A model generated the notes under the pieces. That model did not search any database and was not told where the DNA came from. It saw nothing but the letters and a program-made list of their open reading frames with translations. From contig QZIZ01000041.1 of NCBI GenBank assembly GCA_003599195.1, positions 1-36,889 on the forward strand: 36,889 bases of DNA. Direction: 5' to 3'. Source of the DNA: Deltaproteobacteria bacterium. GTDB taxonomy: Bacteria; Desulfobacterota; Desulfobaccia; Desulfobaccales; 0-14-0-80-60-11. Shown one piece after another: positions 14,846 through 22,927 of the stretch (positions within the stretch are counted from its first letter, which is position 1; each line of letters opens with the position of its first letter). The translations under genes were made by a program, and so were the position numbers.

Positions 14846-15583
14846 ATGAGTTTTCTTGCAGTACAATTGGATCTGACCGATTTATTTATAATCTCATATA
14901 TTATACCTCCTTTCCAGATTCATCCCCATATTCCTAAGACCTTGTCATTGGCTACCATAAATGATACGGCTTTTGTCTCGGTGGTTATGTTTCGCAGTAA
15001 TGGATTAAGAATTCCTCCTTTACCACCTCTCTCATTTCCATTTCGACAAATTAATGTGCGTACTTATGTTAAAGTACCAGGGTTGGATGAAATAGGTATC
15101 TATTTATTCAGAGCAGGCATAACGCCTGTTCCAATGTCGTTGATTAATCCTTTTTTAAAGATGGCTTTCGAAGAAATAAAATTAGATGCGAAAATTGAGC
15201 AAGATCGGCAAGCTCAATCAAAAATCTATAAAGTATCAGGTAGATGGGATGGCATATTAAATATGGAGGCAAGAGAAGTGCGATGTATTTCTGGTAATGT
15301 TTTACCCTTTTCTAACATGGAGGAAATATTCAATTTTTTAATAAATGTGCAAACCGGTTTTTATGGACCAGAAGAGGATATACGCCAATTAAAAGTCGCC
15401 CATCATGAATCACAGGCCCAGATTTACCAAGTAGATGAAGTTATTTTTCCATTTTTATCATCCCTCGGCTTTATGACTAAAGAAGATACGATGAGGCCAT
15501 TTATTACATTTTATATACCTGAAACAAAGATGATGGTTTTTCTACCATCTAAGAAATGGCTAAATAACAAAGTGCAAACTTGA
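14846..15583 (+). CDS. DUF2071 (YqjF-like) protein
   Basis: A 245-residue protein with the DUF2071 signature INVRTYVKVPGLDEIGIYLF near residues 70-90, after a segment FVSVVMFRSNGLRIPPLPP of the same family. DUF2071 proteins resemble acetoacetate-decarboxylase-like folds, but the enzymatic role is not known. An AGGA site lies about 8 nt before the ATG. The gap of 199 bases before it is AT-rich and shows no gene. It ends facing the minus-strand nuclease gene. Confidence 0.78.
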   Translation: MSFLAVQLDLTDLFIISYIIPPFQIHPHIPKTLSLATINDTAFVSVVMFRSNGLRIPPLPPLSFPFRQINVRTYVKVPGLDEIGIYLFRAGITPVPMSLINPFLKMAFEEIKLDAKIEQDRQAQSKIYKVSGRWDGILNMEAREVRCISGNVLPFSNMEEIFNFLINVQTGFYGPEEDIRQLKVAHHESQAQIYQVDEVIFPFLSSLGFMTKEDTMRPFITFYIPETKMMVFLPSKKWLNNKVQT

Positions 15584-15628
15584 CTCGCAAAGTAAAGTAA
15601 AGTGGGGTGTGGGGGTCAAGGTTATTTC

Positions 15629-16186
15629 TTACCGCCCTTCATATTTCTCAGAATGTCTTTTATGGTTCTCCCAATTTACCACGTAGGGATTGGCCAAGTC
15701 GTTTGATTTTATGATCAGAAGATTTTCTGCATTCTTCTCTTCGGCAGCCCTCGTGAAATTAAAGCTCCCAGTTATTACCGTTTCTTTATCTATAATAATT
15801 ACTTTGTTATGAGCGATAGCATGGACTGTGTCAATATAGGTTGGAATACCCAAATGAGCCGTGAAATCAGCCGCACTGTATTTCTCCCTTCTTTGGGACT
15901 TATCCAGAATGATTTCGGTGTGCACTCCTCGATTATGAACTTCGACAAGAGCCTTAGCTATTGGCATTGACGTAAATGAATAGGCCTGGACTAAAACTTC
16001 GCCTTTTGCTTTGTTCAATTCACTGACAATCGCCTCTGTGCATCCACCATTAGGGCTAAAGTATATCTTAACCGGCACTTTGTCGACTATGACTTCATCT
16101 GACTGAGGGTGACTACAACCACAAAAGCTGAAAAAGGAAAGGGCGATTATTATGACAACAGCCAACATTGGAAATGTTTTTTTCAT
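15629..16186 (-). CDS. Phospholipase-D-family nuclease lipoprotein, Nuc-like
   Basis: A 185-residue protein from ATG 16184-16186; an upstream in-frame extension lacks a ribosome site and would hide the signal peptide. Residues 1-25 (MKKTFPMLAVVIIIALSFF then FCGC) look like a lipoprotein signal with a slightly atypical lipobox. The mature part has one HKD motif: H126, K128 and D133 in HNKVIIID, followed by TGSFNFT. One motif per chain is usual in the Nuc/endonuclease subgroup, which dimerises to form the active site. Nucleic acid cleavage at the cell surface or periplasm is likely. Confidence 0.85.
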   Translation of the reverse strand: MKKTFPMLAVVIIIALSFFSFCGCSHPQSDEVIVDKVPVKIYFSPNGGCTEAIVSELNKAKGEVLVQAYSFTSMPIAKALVEVHNRGVHTEIILDKSQRREKYSAADFTAHLGIPTYIDTVHAIAHNKVIIIDKETVITGSFNFTRAAEEKNAENLLIIKSNDLANPYVVNWENHKRHSEKYEGR

Positions 16187-16401
16187 CTTGAACAATCCAG
16201 GAATAAGGTGCCCTGAACCGGAGATATGACCGGGTGGCTCTGAGACAATAGCCAACGGCCATAGTTCCTCCGAGGCAGCTTTCTTACGGCCTCTCTGGAA
16301 TGACCTTGACCGGTCTCACGGCAGATCCACAGTGGAGGCAACACATTAGGTCGCATTGGGCTCAGATCTGATCAGTCGGTGATAACCTAAAAGAATACTA
16401 A
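16187..16401. other. Gene-free stretch upstream of the PLD nuclease
   Basis: This 215-base gap is richer in G and C than its surroundings. It contains GACCGGTC-type palindromic sequence near 16307 and repeated TGACC words, and might hold a promoter or leader RNA for the minus-strand nuclease. I recognise no riboswitch or gene. Confidence 0.4.
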
Positions 16402-16740
16402 TCATATGTCGATAACTTCTTCCCCGCCAAAAGTTGCCATTATCATAAGACGATTCTTGAAACTTTCGCATGCTTTTTTAATTACTTCTTCTTTATTCAT
16501 CATAACACCTATATCATCTAATTCGGCTGTTACTCCATTTATTAGTTGATTAAGTGTTAAATCAGGACTATCCTGAGATTCCTTGTATGTCAGAACTTGG
16601 TCAGAAGCATTATATTTTGAAACTAATTCTTGCTCCACCGAGTCTAGCTCAATTCGGCAATTAAGAATAAAAGTTACACCTTTATATGCGCCAAAGACGT
16701 CCTTTTTCTCTTTTTGGTTTCGCTTTATAATCAGTTTCAC
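16402..16740 (-). CDS. Hypothetical protein, 112 residues
   Basis: Starts with GTG (MKLIIKRNQKEKKDVFG) and has a purine-rich GGAAGG further upstream. The first half is strand-rich (GVTFILNCRIEL), the second helical (DDIGVMMNKEEVIKKACESF), ending in ATFGGEEVIDI. No motif that I know. AT-rich like its neighbours. It could be a small accessory or immunity-like protein, but there is no evidence for a partner. Confidence 0.6.
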   Translation of the reverse strand: MKLIIKRNQKEKKDVFGAYKGVTFILNCRIELDSVEQELVSKYNASDQVLTYKESQDSPDLTLNQLINGVTAELDDIGVMMNKEEVIKKACESFKNRLMIMATFGGEEVIDI

Positions 16741-16820
16741 TTTTATTTATTTCCTTCCCTATTCATACATTTCATCCCTGTTTAAAGCTGCTCTTGCTCC
16801 GGTTTTGTCCGAATCAGAGC

Positions 16821-16994
16821 CTATTTTTTTGCCTTGATCCCAATAAACCATCCAAGCCCTCCCCCCAGGATTACCCCCCACAGGCCGAGGAAAAGCAAAC
16901 CAGCCAAACAGCCTACAACTGCATATCCGGCAACCATTTGATTATTTTTATCACTCCACCAACCGACTGATTTTATCCTGTCCCCCCTCCACAT
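16821..16994 (-). CDS. Small membrane protein, 57 residues
   Basis: A short ORF of 57 codons starting MWRGDRIKSVGWWSDKNNQM. Residues about 21-52 form one long Gly-rich hydrophobic segment (AGYAVVGCLAGLLFLGLWGV, then ILGGGLGWFIG), and the C-terminus is basic (IKAKK), consistent with one or two membrane passes. No clear ribosome site precedes the ATG; the second Met at residue 20 is a possible start. The coding potential rests on the coherent membrane pattern. Confidence 0.5.
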   Translation of the reverse strand: MWRGDRIKSVGWWSDKNNQMVAGYAVVGCLAGLLFLGLWGVILGGGLGWFIGIKAKK

Positions 16995-17013
16995 GATAGA
17001 ATCAGTTTGGTAG

Positions 17014-17051
17014 ATTTGGTCTGCTGCCAGTTTTCTGGTAGCAGACCAAAT
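17014..17051. other. 17-bp inverted repeat between small genes
   Basis: Left arm 17014-17030 and right arm 17035-17051 pair along 17 bases (one G-T) around a TTTT loop. It lies just downstream of the DUF4177 gene on the minus strand, where a terminator would be expected, but no T-tract follows on that strand. Confidence 0.55.
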
Positions 17052-17058
17052 TACACTT

Positions 17059-17289
17059 CTATTTTTTAAAAACCACTACGTTATAGTTTACAGAGTAGGA
17101 CTTGGCTCCAAATAGCCCAGCCAGGCACCCCGGCTTTTCTATGACAGAAATCTCAGCTATCTGATCCAATTCCCATCCTTGAGCTGCTTGATTATTGATG
17201 ATACTTTCTATTGTGTTTTTTGCCGAATCAATTGTGCCTTTACTTATCACAAGATCTTGAGGAAGAAATTCAACTTTGTAGTTAGCCAT
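17059..17289 (-). CDS. DUF4177-like protein
   Basis: A 76-residue protein from ATG 17287-17289, chosen over an upstream frame because GGAGG lies 8 nt before it. It has the DUF4177 pattern: an N-terminal strand (YKVEFLP), a helix ending in AQGWELDQIAEI, and a C-terminal strand (NYNVVVFKK). A Gly/Leu loop (GCLAGLFGAK) separates them. Family function is unknown. Confidence 0.7.
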   Translation of the reverse strand: MANYKVEFLPQDLVISKGTIDSAKNTIESIINNQAAQGWELDQIAEISVIEKPGCLAGLFGAKSYSVNYNVVVFKK

Positions 17290-17319
17290 TAACTTAACCT
17301 CCATTGTGTATTTTTATAA

Positions 17320-17341
17320 ATGGTAATATTATGATTACCAT
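17320..17341. promoter_or_regulatory. Perfect 8-bp inverted repeat, operator candidate
   Basis: ATGGTAAT 17320-17327 and ATTACCAT 17334-17341 flank a 6-base ATTATG spacer, 31 bases upstream of the DUF4177 start. A second palindrome, TTTCAT/ATGAAA around AGTT, lies at 17395-17410. Both are in the intergenic leader and could be repressor sites. Confidence 0.45.
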
Positions 17342-17451
17342 GTACTGCCTATTGAAAAATTGAGAGCGGCTTTTCAAACGGAATTGATTTCATATTTCAT
17401 AGTTATGAAAGGCATTCACTGAGTCCTTCATAGCGTTTGGTTGCCAAAAAA

Positions 17452-17667
17452 TTAAGGGTAATCGGTTCCGCCGTTTGGAGCCTTACATCGAAATATCCTG
17501 GAAAGACCCTTAATTAACCCTGTGAAGAAACCATACTTATACAATGATAAAATCATGTACTCGGAACAACTTGGCTTAAAACGGCAAGAGGTTCTTAACC
17601 TGACAGGGGCAACCTTTTGATAAATCCTTATTAAATTAATAATATGATCTCGAATCATAATTATCAT
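17452..17667 (-). CDS. yidD: Membrane protein insertion efficiency factor YidD
   Basis: A 71-residue protein with the YidD signature: CRFKPSCSEYMILSLYKYG near residues 28-46, then GLIKGLSRIFRCKAPNGGTD. The three conserved cysteines are present. YidD proteins sit at the inner membrane and help YidC-dependent insertion; they are normally found next to rnpA/yidC. Here neither is near, so this is an isolated or mobile copy. The gene is AT-rich like its surroundings. Confidence 0.9.
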   Translation of the reverse strand: MIIMIRDHIINLIRIYQKVAPVRLRTSCRFKPSCSEYMILSLYKYGFFTGLIKGLSRIFRCKAPNGGTDYP

Positions 17668-17708
17668 CTATGAATATTAAGTATTTATAATTACTTAATT
17701 GCCGTTCC

Positions 17709-17936
17709 CTATAAATCGTTAGGCGCATCATCAATAGTAAATAGACTGCTTTGTTTTAGATATAATATTTGGTAATTTGTCGCCTCTATTATGACAGTAC
17801 CTTCTCCCATTTCATCATATAGTTTCTTGGCATCTATAAGATCCAGATATAGAATGGCGCGAAGAGTTTTAAGAACTATTATTTTATTATTTCTATTTGA
17901 GCCATATTTATTTAGCCTAAGTTTAATTATTGTCAT
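17709..17936 (-). CDS. Ribosomal L7/L12 C-terminal-like small protein
   Basis: A 75-residue protein. Its core (IIVLKTLRAILYLDLIDAKKLYDE) resembles the VKxxRxxxxLxLxxAKxLV segment of the ribosomal L7/L12 C-terminal domain, followed by a GTVIIEA strand. Stand-alone proteins with this domain are common but unassigned. The start at 17934-17936 follows an AGG-containing stretch. A plus-strand ORF covering the same bases is a shadow. Confidence 0.5.
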   Translation of the reverse strand: MTIIKLRLNKYGSNRNNKIIVLKTLRAILYLDLIDAKKLYDEMGEGTVIIEATNYQILYLKQSSLFTIDDAPNDL

Positions 17937-17973
17937 TGTGACATTACCTGCTTTCCGAGAATGTTACCTCCTA

Positions 17974-19113
17974 TTATCTTTCATAATAATCGTGAATTAT
18001 CTGGGATGCCTCATCATATTCTCGCTTTTCTAAAGAGCCGCAGATCTTCTCGAATGCCCCCTCTCCTAGTCTATGGTTAATATGATGTTTCAGAATCTCG
18101 GTATTGCCCTCAAAATATGCCCGTTTGAACGGCTCCTCGCCCACTGTCGCCACTAGTTTATTGACGATTTCCACCTCTTTTTCATAATCGCTCTGGGGTT
18201 GGAGAATTTCCCGCCCATGCCGATCATGATTTTTGAGAGGGATACTTTCCTGGCGGGCAAAATATTCGGTTACCCCTTCGTTGAGGCGGCGGGAGAGTTC
18301 GCTCTTACTCTTTTGATGGAGCTTCTCATGAATACTATCATTCAACTTTTGAGAAGCCGGTATCTCATCTCTGACAAAAGCCTGATTATCCCTGCCATCG
18401 TAAAATCCCTGGGTTAACTTGACGTCTCCCTCGGAAATCTTGGATTCCCGTGTTTTGAGTTCTTGGTCGAAATCCTTATCATCCTGGAAAGATAAATCTT
18501 TGGAGTGATCCACACGCTTCTCCGGTGCCAGGGGAAAATCTTTTTGGACGATATGCTCCACCGACCTGGCGGCGCTCTCTCTGACCGATGCCTTCTCCCT
18601 TTCAGGATCAACAAAGCTGCCGTCGCGGTTGAATTGCGGCTCCCGCATCCGGGTCTGGGTACCCTCCGGTCTCTCCATTAACACATCATCACGTCTACTA
18701 TGTTGTTGACTGCGGATTCTGGCCGCTTCATAAGGGGTCAAACGGCCCTCAGCCTCGCCCCTACGCGCCAGGTTAACTTCCGTGGCTTCCACCTTCTCCG
18801 GAGGTAACCGCCCTTCCCTTGTGGTGGCATCTGGATTCTGGGCATCATTTTGCCGACTGCGGACGGCCGCTTCCGTTGGTGTCAACCTTTCTGCGCCTGC
18901 TTCTCTGGGAGCCCTTGCGCCAAGTTCACCTTCTGCTTTCGATTCGCTCCTTACTGGTTTCTGGCGTTCACTGTCCCGGGATTGATACTCATTCCGTTCC
19001 TGTTCTCGCCGTAGGGTGGCGGCCTGCTGGGCTTCGGCTCTCACCCGGTGCTCCCAGAGTTGTTGTTCCTGAGCCCTGTCGACCTGCTCCTGTTTGCCTT
19101 CACTTTTCTCCAT
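17974..19113 (-). CDS. Putative HExxH metallopeptidase with charged, repeat-bearing N-terminus
   Basis: A 379-residue protein. Residues 1 to about 200 are very rich in Glu, Arg and Gln, likely disordered or coiled, with two related units beginning ERLTPTEAAVRSRQ and GRLTPYEAARIRSQ. The C-terminal 180 residues look folded and contain HEKLH (262-266) with E283 in GVTEYFA as a likely third zinc ligand, then a helical end. That layout fits a gluzincin-type metallopeptidase domain on a variable leader, as in secreted or processed effectors; the substrate is unknown. A GAGGG site precedes the ATG, and the gene lies 27 bases after the HerA ATPase gene, suggesting a functional pair. Confidence 0.6.
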   Translation of the reverse strand: MEKSEGKQEQVDRAQEQQLWEHRVRAEAQQAATLRREQERNEYQSRDSERQKPVRSESKAEGELGARAPREAGAERLTPTEAAVRSRQNDAQNPDATTREGRLPPEKVEATEVNLARRGEAEGRLTPYEAARIRSQQHSRRDDVLMERPEGTQTRMREPQFNRDGSFVDPEREKASVRESAARSVEHIVQKDFPLAPEKRVDHSKDLSFQDDKDFDQELKTRESKISEGDVKLTQGFYDGRDNQAFVRDEIPASQKLNDSIHEKLHQKSKSELSRRLNEGVTEYFARQESIPLKNHDRHGREILQPQSDYEKEVEIVNKLVATVGEEPFKRAYFEGNTEILKHHINHRLGEGAFEKICGSLEKREYDEASQIIHDYYER

Positions 19114-19140
19114 ATTGCCCTCACAAGTAACGCGACAGCG

Positions 19141-22131
19141 TCAGAGATTTTTAAGAGCCTCAAAGAATTGCCGTGGCATCTCTTCTTGATCAAAAGGGTG
19201 CAGGTTCATCCGGCTGCATTGCTGCACTGCAAAGCAAAAGAGAGCTTCTTTCTGGAGCGACACAGAGTCATGAGGGAATTCCGGGGTGGTAACGTACCAA
19301 AACTTTCTAGCTATATCAACCATTTTAATCTTTGGCATTAAAAAAGCTTCTTGGAACTCTTTTACCTCGGGAGCATTTATGGGGTAGCGAATATCGAATT
19401 GAAAATAGCACGGCTTCGCACAAAAACGACACCCCAAATACGGTTTTGTCTCGGCATGATGTAACCTCATCGACAGCTCAATCAGAAAAGACAAGTCGGT
19501 CTGAATTTCAGCAAGTAATTTAAATCCATCTCTCAGATAGCTGTCCACTATCTTTATCAGAACTGCACACATTGCTTGATTATATCCATCCACCTCTGAA
19601 AAAGACCAGCCCCAAAATTCTCCCCTTCTCTCGATTTCGGATTCCAGTAATTCCACCAACAGGCAATAGACCGCAATTGACTCTATGACCTGCCCCGGCT
19701 GGCTTTGCAAATTGCGCAGGAAGTCTGCATAGGCGGATAAAACTGTTGCGTCACCGAACCTGAGAGCATTAAAAAGACGCTTAAAGGCAGTCATTGCGGG
19801 CTGCTGTATCCTAACACTGCATTTCCGTGCGCAGGTATGCTCGGTCGTCGCCACCGGACAATAGCGACATCCCGGAAACGGAAAGGCAATCTCAGGGTAT
19901 TTTTGCCAAAAAGGCTTCATGGTTATGTAGATCTCCTGGTTTGATACGCTTTGCCCAGTTTTCTTCGAGGCCGCGAGGGGAACGTTAATGAGCACCGGTT
20001 TCTGCATGCCTTCAGAATAAGCCGCTGCTTCACCGGGCTGCAATGTTGCCAGATACCGCTTTTGCGTATCGGAGAGATTCATGGTGGCCCCCACCAGCTG
20101 GCGGTCATCTTCTGCAACCAAGCGGTGAATGATCTTGAGATTGGTATTCTTGATGGCATCTGGGGTTAATTTTACCGGGATCTGTTCCGCCATCAGGATG
20201 CCTTCGCCATAAGCACGAATCTCAGAAAGGATATTGGCGAAAACTTCAATGGCGCGGCCACGAGGGTTGGCGGTCACTTCATTCCCCTGTTCAGGGGAAA
20301 CGTTGCGGAGTAAACGGTGGGCTTCTTCGATCAAGGTCAGGTGCTTAGGCTCGCCACTATAGGCATCGGTTCGGGCTTCGTAATATTCATAGAGGCGAAT
20401 CAGGAGGAGGCCGATTAAGAAAGCCTTTTCATCATCGCTGACCAATTGCTTAAGCTCCAATAGACACGGTGTTTCAAAAAGGATCGAGTCATCCAGAGAC
20501 TTTCGAGTATTAAGCATCAATCCTTTACCCCCACCCAGGAGCAATTGATTGATGCGAGCCAGGAGCCCGGCCTTTACATCCATGGTGATTCGTTCGCTGT
20601 AACCCATGCGATCCACCACCACCCCGATTTTTTGGGCCAAATCCGCCAGGGTGGGGAACCGCCGGGGAGAATCCAGCCCGCGGCTGTTGGTGTTGCGGGC
20701 CAAGTCCCAACCCCGATCTTCATATATTTCCTGAATGCTTTGCTCCAAGACATAGGGCATGGGAGGATAAAGCACAAAAGCCGCTGAGAACAGGGACTTT
20801 AAATAATCGATATGGGTTTGAACCAAAATATTTTGTGGGACTTCAAAAGGGTTAATACGGAACGGCGAAGTGGTTTCATCTCCCACGGTAAAAATCTTCA
20901 TTTTCTGAAAAGCAGGAATTTTTATGAGGCTGCGGTACTCGGATTTGGCCGATTCAATTACGAGAAAGGGGATGCCCCGCCCCTCATCCCACACCTGTTC
21001 CAGAAGGGAGAAGCAGGTGTTGGTTTTCCCACTCCCGGTCACTCCCACGATGAGGCCGTGTTTGGGAAGGTCGGACCGGGGTACATAGAAGGCGTTGCCG
21101 GTGCTGACACCCCGATCTATAATCTCCCCCACGCGGGTGACAGGAGTTCCGGGAGGGAAGACCTGCTGCGCTTCTACGCCGAAGCGGGCATACTCCACCA
21201 CCTGAAAGCCAGGAAATTCTTCATGGGGTGGACGGGCCAAAATGGCCACTTCCGGGGAGGTGAGGGGTTCCAGGCGGGGCCAGGTATGTACGCTATGATC
21301 ACAGGTTCGGGCCCGGAAAGGGTCGGGCAAAGACTTCTCGCCTGCGAAAGCGCTGTGGAGTAATCCCTGCCCTCGGCCCAAAATGAGTTTGTCTTCTGTT
21401 AGTAAACTGGCCTGCACTGCCCACATGCCGGTGGTGCGACCCATTTCGTAGCGTTTAAGCTTGGCCTCCAGGAGCTCGACATACCGTTGGGCCAGGCGAT
21501 TTTTTTCGTCTACCGCACTGGTTTTGAGGAGATGGCCTATGTGAATCTCCCATATTTCCTGGGTCAGCTGATTTAAAAACTTGGCGGTTTCCGCGGCGGG
21601 CATGGGATAGGCGTATACGATATAAAGCCAGGAACGGCCGAAAAGACCGCGACAAACCTTTTCAATCCTGTCAAGTTCAGAACTTTGGTTGGGCTCAGAT
21701 TTTGCGTTGGGAGTGCCAGTCAAGGTCATCACATGGCGGAACCGATTAAAACGCTGCTTATCAAAAGTTTCGGTGGTTTTAAGCCGGAGATCAGGGAAAG
21801 CCCCCGCCAAGGTGGCTCGCAAAATATCTTTATCCAGTCCTTGTTTGCTGAGGCCAAACCAACAACGAATTTCCTGTGGCAACCCTTCGAGCAAAAACAT
21901 CCAAGGACACCCCTGACCATAAAGCCCCGCGACCAGGTCCTCCATGTTATGTTCAAGGGACACCCATTCTTCATCCCCATGATCCTTCCAAAACCGAGAA
22001 ATCCGGGTAATACGGGCAAAATCCAGGCTGTCAATAACAGGGCCATAATCCGGAAAAGGAAATACTGCGGTTTCCAGGTCACCTCTAGTAATTTCAAAAA
22101 TTTTAGTCAGTAAGCGAGGATCAGTTTTCAT
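19141..22131 (-). CDS. HerA/DUF87-type ATPase with C-terminal cysteine clusters
   Basis: A 996-residue ATPase. Residues 1 to about 350 are an N-terminal region with no clear match (FWKDHGDEEWVSLEHNME, RRC-free), then FYVPRSDLPKHGLIVGVTGSGKT with the P-loop near 361-370, typical of HerA/VirB4-like DNA or protein translocases. Walker B is HLTLIEEAHRLL near 595-606, with a downstream ILMAEQIPVKL and a sensor-like QKRYLATLQPGEA. Two cysteine clusters follow: GCRYCPV plus CARKC near 750-775 and GCRFCAKPC near 900, possibly zinc or Fe-S sites. Its start overlaps the zinc-ribbon gene by 4 nt. It probably acts as a hexameric motor, substrate unknown. Confidence 0.82.
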   Translation of the reverse strand: MKTDPRLLTKIFEITRGDLETAVFPFPDYGPVIDSLDFARITRISRFWKDHGDEEWVSLEHNMEDLVAGLYGQGCPWMFLLEGLPQEIRCWFGLSKQGLDKDILRATLAGAFPDLRLKTTETFDKQRFNRFRHVMTLTGTPNAKSEPNQSSELDRIEKVCRGLFGRSWLYIVYAYPMPAAETAKFLNQLTQEIWEIHIGHLLKTSAVDEKNRLAQRYVELLEAKLKRYEMGRTTGMWAVQASLLTEDKLILGRGQGLLHSAFAGEKSLPDPFRARTCDHSVHTWPRLEPLTSPEVAILARPPHEEFPGFQVVEYARFGVEAQQVFPPGTPVTRVGEIIDRGVSTGNAFYVPRSDLPKHGLIVGVTGSGKTNTCFSLLEQVWDEGRGIPFLVIESAKSEYRSLIKIPAFQKMKIFTVGDETTSPFRINPFEVPQNILVQTHIDYLKSLFSAAFVLYPPMPYVLEQSIQEIYEDRGWDLARNTNSRGLDSPRRFPTLADLAQKIGVVVDRMGYSERITMDVKAGLLARINQLLLGGGKGLMLNTRKSLDDSILFETPCLLELKQLVSDDEKAFLIGLLLIRLYEYYEARTDAYSGEPKHLTLIEEAHRLLRNVSPEQGNEVTANPRGRAIEVFANILSEIRAYGEGILMAEQIPVKLTPDAIKNTNLKIIHRLVAEDDRQLVGATMNLSDTQKRYLATLQPGEAAAYSEGMQKPVLINVPLAASKKTGQSVSNQEIYITMKPFWQKYPEIAFPFPGCRYCPVATTEHTCARKCSVRIQQPAMTAFKRLFNALRFGDATVLSAYADFLRNLQSQPGQVIESIAVYCLLVELLESEIERRGEFWGWSFSEVDGYNQAMCAVLIKIVDSYLRDGFKLLAEIQTDLSFLIELSMRLHHAETKPYLGCRFCAKPCYFQFDIRYPINAPEVKEFQEAFLMPKIKMVDIARKFWYVTTPEFPHDSVSLQKEALFCFAVQQCSRMNLHPFDQEEMPRQFFEALKNL

Positions 22132-22841
22132 ACTGGCTTAACTCTGATTTCCGAATTGATACGTTTGTTCCATCCTCTTGACAGCATGAGTGTGCCTTGG
22201 CGGTCATAGCCCTCCACGATTACTTCATCGCCCACCGTGATATTCCCCGCAATAATCTCTCCTTTGATGCGCACCAGATGTTCTTGGCCGGTCTGCTCTC
22301 TCACCCGCACGTCCCGGGTAGGGATTTCGGCCCGAGGGCCGATCAACTTGCTGGTGAGAAAAAAACCCACTACCTGGCTGGCAACGCTGGAGAAAAAACC
22401 GCGGCCGCCACCACCGCCCCCGAAAAACAGCCTAAGCAAGAGAGACATCGCCACCATGACAACAACGAAGCCAAGCACCAGTGGGCCAAGAATCAACACT
22501 CCTAAGAACACTAACAGCAACTTCAAGAGAAAACCGCCCCAACTAAACTCTGGCCGGGACATGTATAGGGGATCAATGTGAATTACCTGGCCTTCGATTT
22601 TTTTCCATCCCAACCAAGCCCAGAAATTGAAACCAGGGCCCCCAACGGCAGTTGTCGGGGCAGCTTTGGTGACCACCGGGGGGCCTGGAGTGATTCCTGG
22701 CGGAGGCATTTGGGGCGGAATTTGAGTGGGTGCCGGCCCTATGCGGACTGGTGCCTGGAGGCCCATCCCACATGCGGCACAGTGAGTGCTACCCATGGAG
22801 TTTGCCAGACCGCAGCGCGGGCATTTGTAGGGAGTTGCCAT
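22128..22841 (-). CDS. Zinc-ribbon, membrane and OB-like-domain protein
   Basis: From ATG 22839-22841 (GTG 22850 is an alternative): residues 1-30 hold a double CxxC zinc ribbon (KCPRCG, then HCAACG); a Pro-rich linker follows to about 65; residues about 100-135 are strongly hydrophobic (LLKLLLVFLGVLILGPLVLG, then VVVMVAMSLLL); then a Gly-rich turn. The C-terminal 60 residues (IKGEIIAGNITVGDEVIVEG, then GTLMLSRGWNKR) look like a small beta-barrel/OB fold. It overlaps the HerA gene by ATGA. A membrane-anchored adaptor or regulator for the HerA motor is a reasonable inference. Confidence 0.72.
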   Translation of the reverse strand: MATPYKCPRCGLANSMGSTHCAACGMGLQAPVRIGPAPTQIPPQMPPPGITPGPPVVTKAAPTTAVGGPGFNFWAWLGWKKIEGQVIHIDPLYMSRPEFSWGGFLLKLLLVFLGVLILGPLVLGFVVVMVAMSLLLRLFFGGGGGGRGFFSSVASQVVGFFLTSKLIGPRAEIPTRDVRVREQTGQEHLVRIKGEIIAGNITVGDEVIVEGYDRQGTLMLSRGWNKRINSEIRVKPV

Positions 22842-22927
22842 ATTATTCACTCTATATGATTTTCAGCCTTTCTTGATTATCCTGGTAGTTGTTGAGTGCC
22901 TCTTGCAGGAGTATTACCACGAAATTA

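Noticed and set aside
16187..16255. Upstream extension of the PLD nuclease
   Set aside because: Would hide the lipoprotein signal peptide starting MKKTFP and has no ribosome site.
21685..22113. 142-codon plus-strand ORF
   Set aside because: Antisense to the N-terminal part of the HerA-type ATPase; no supporting features.
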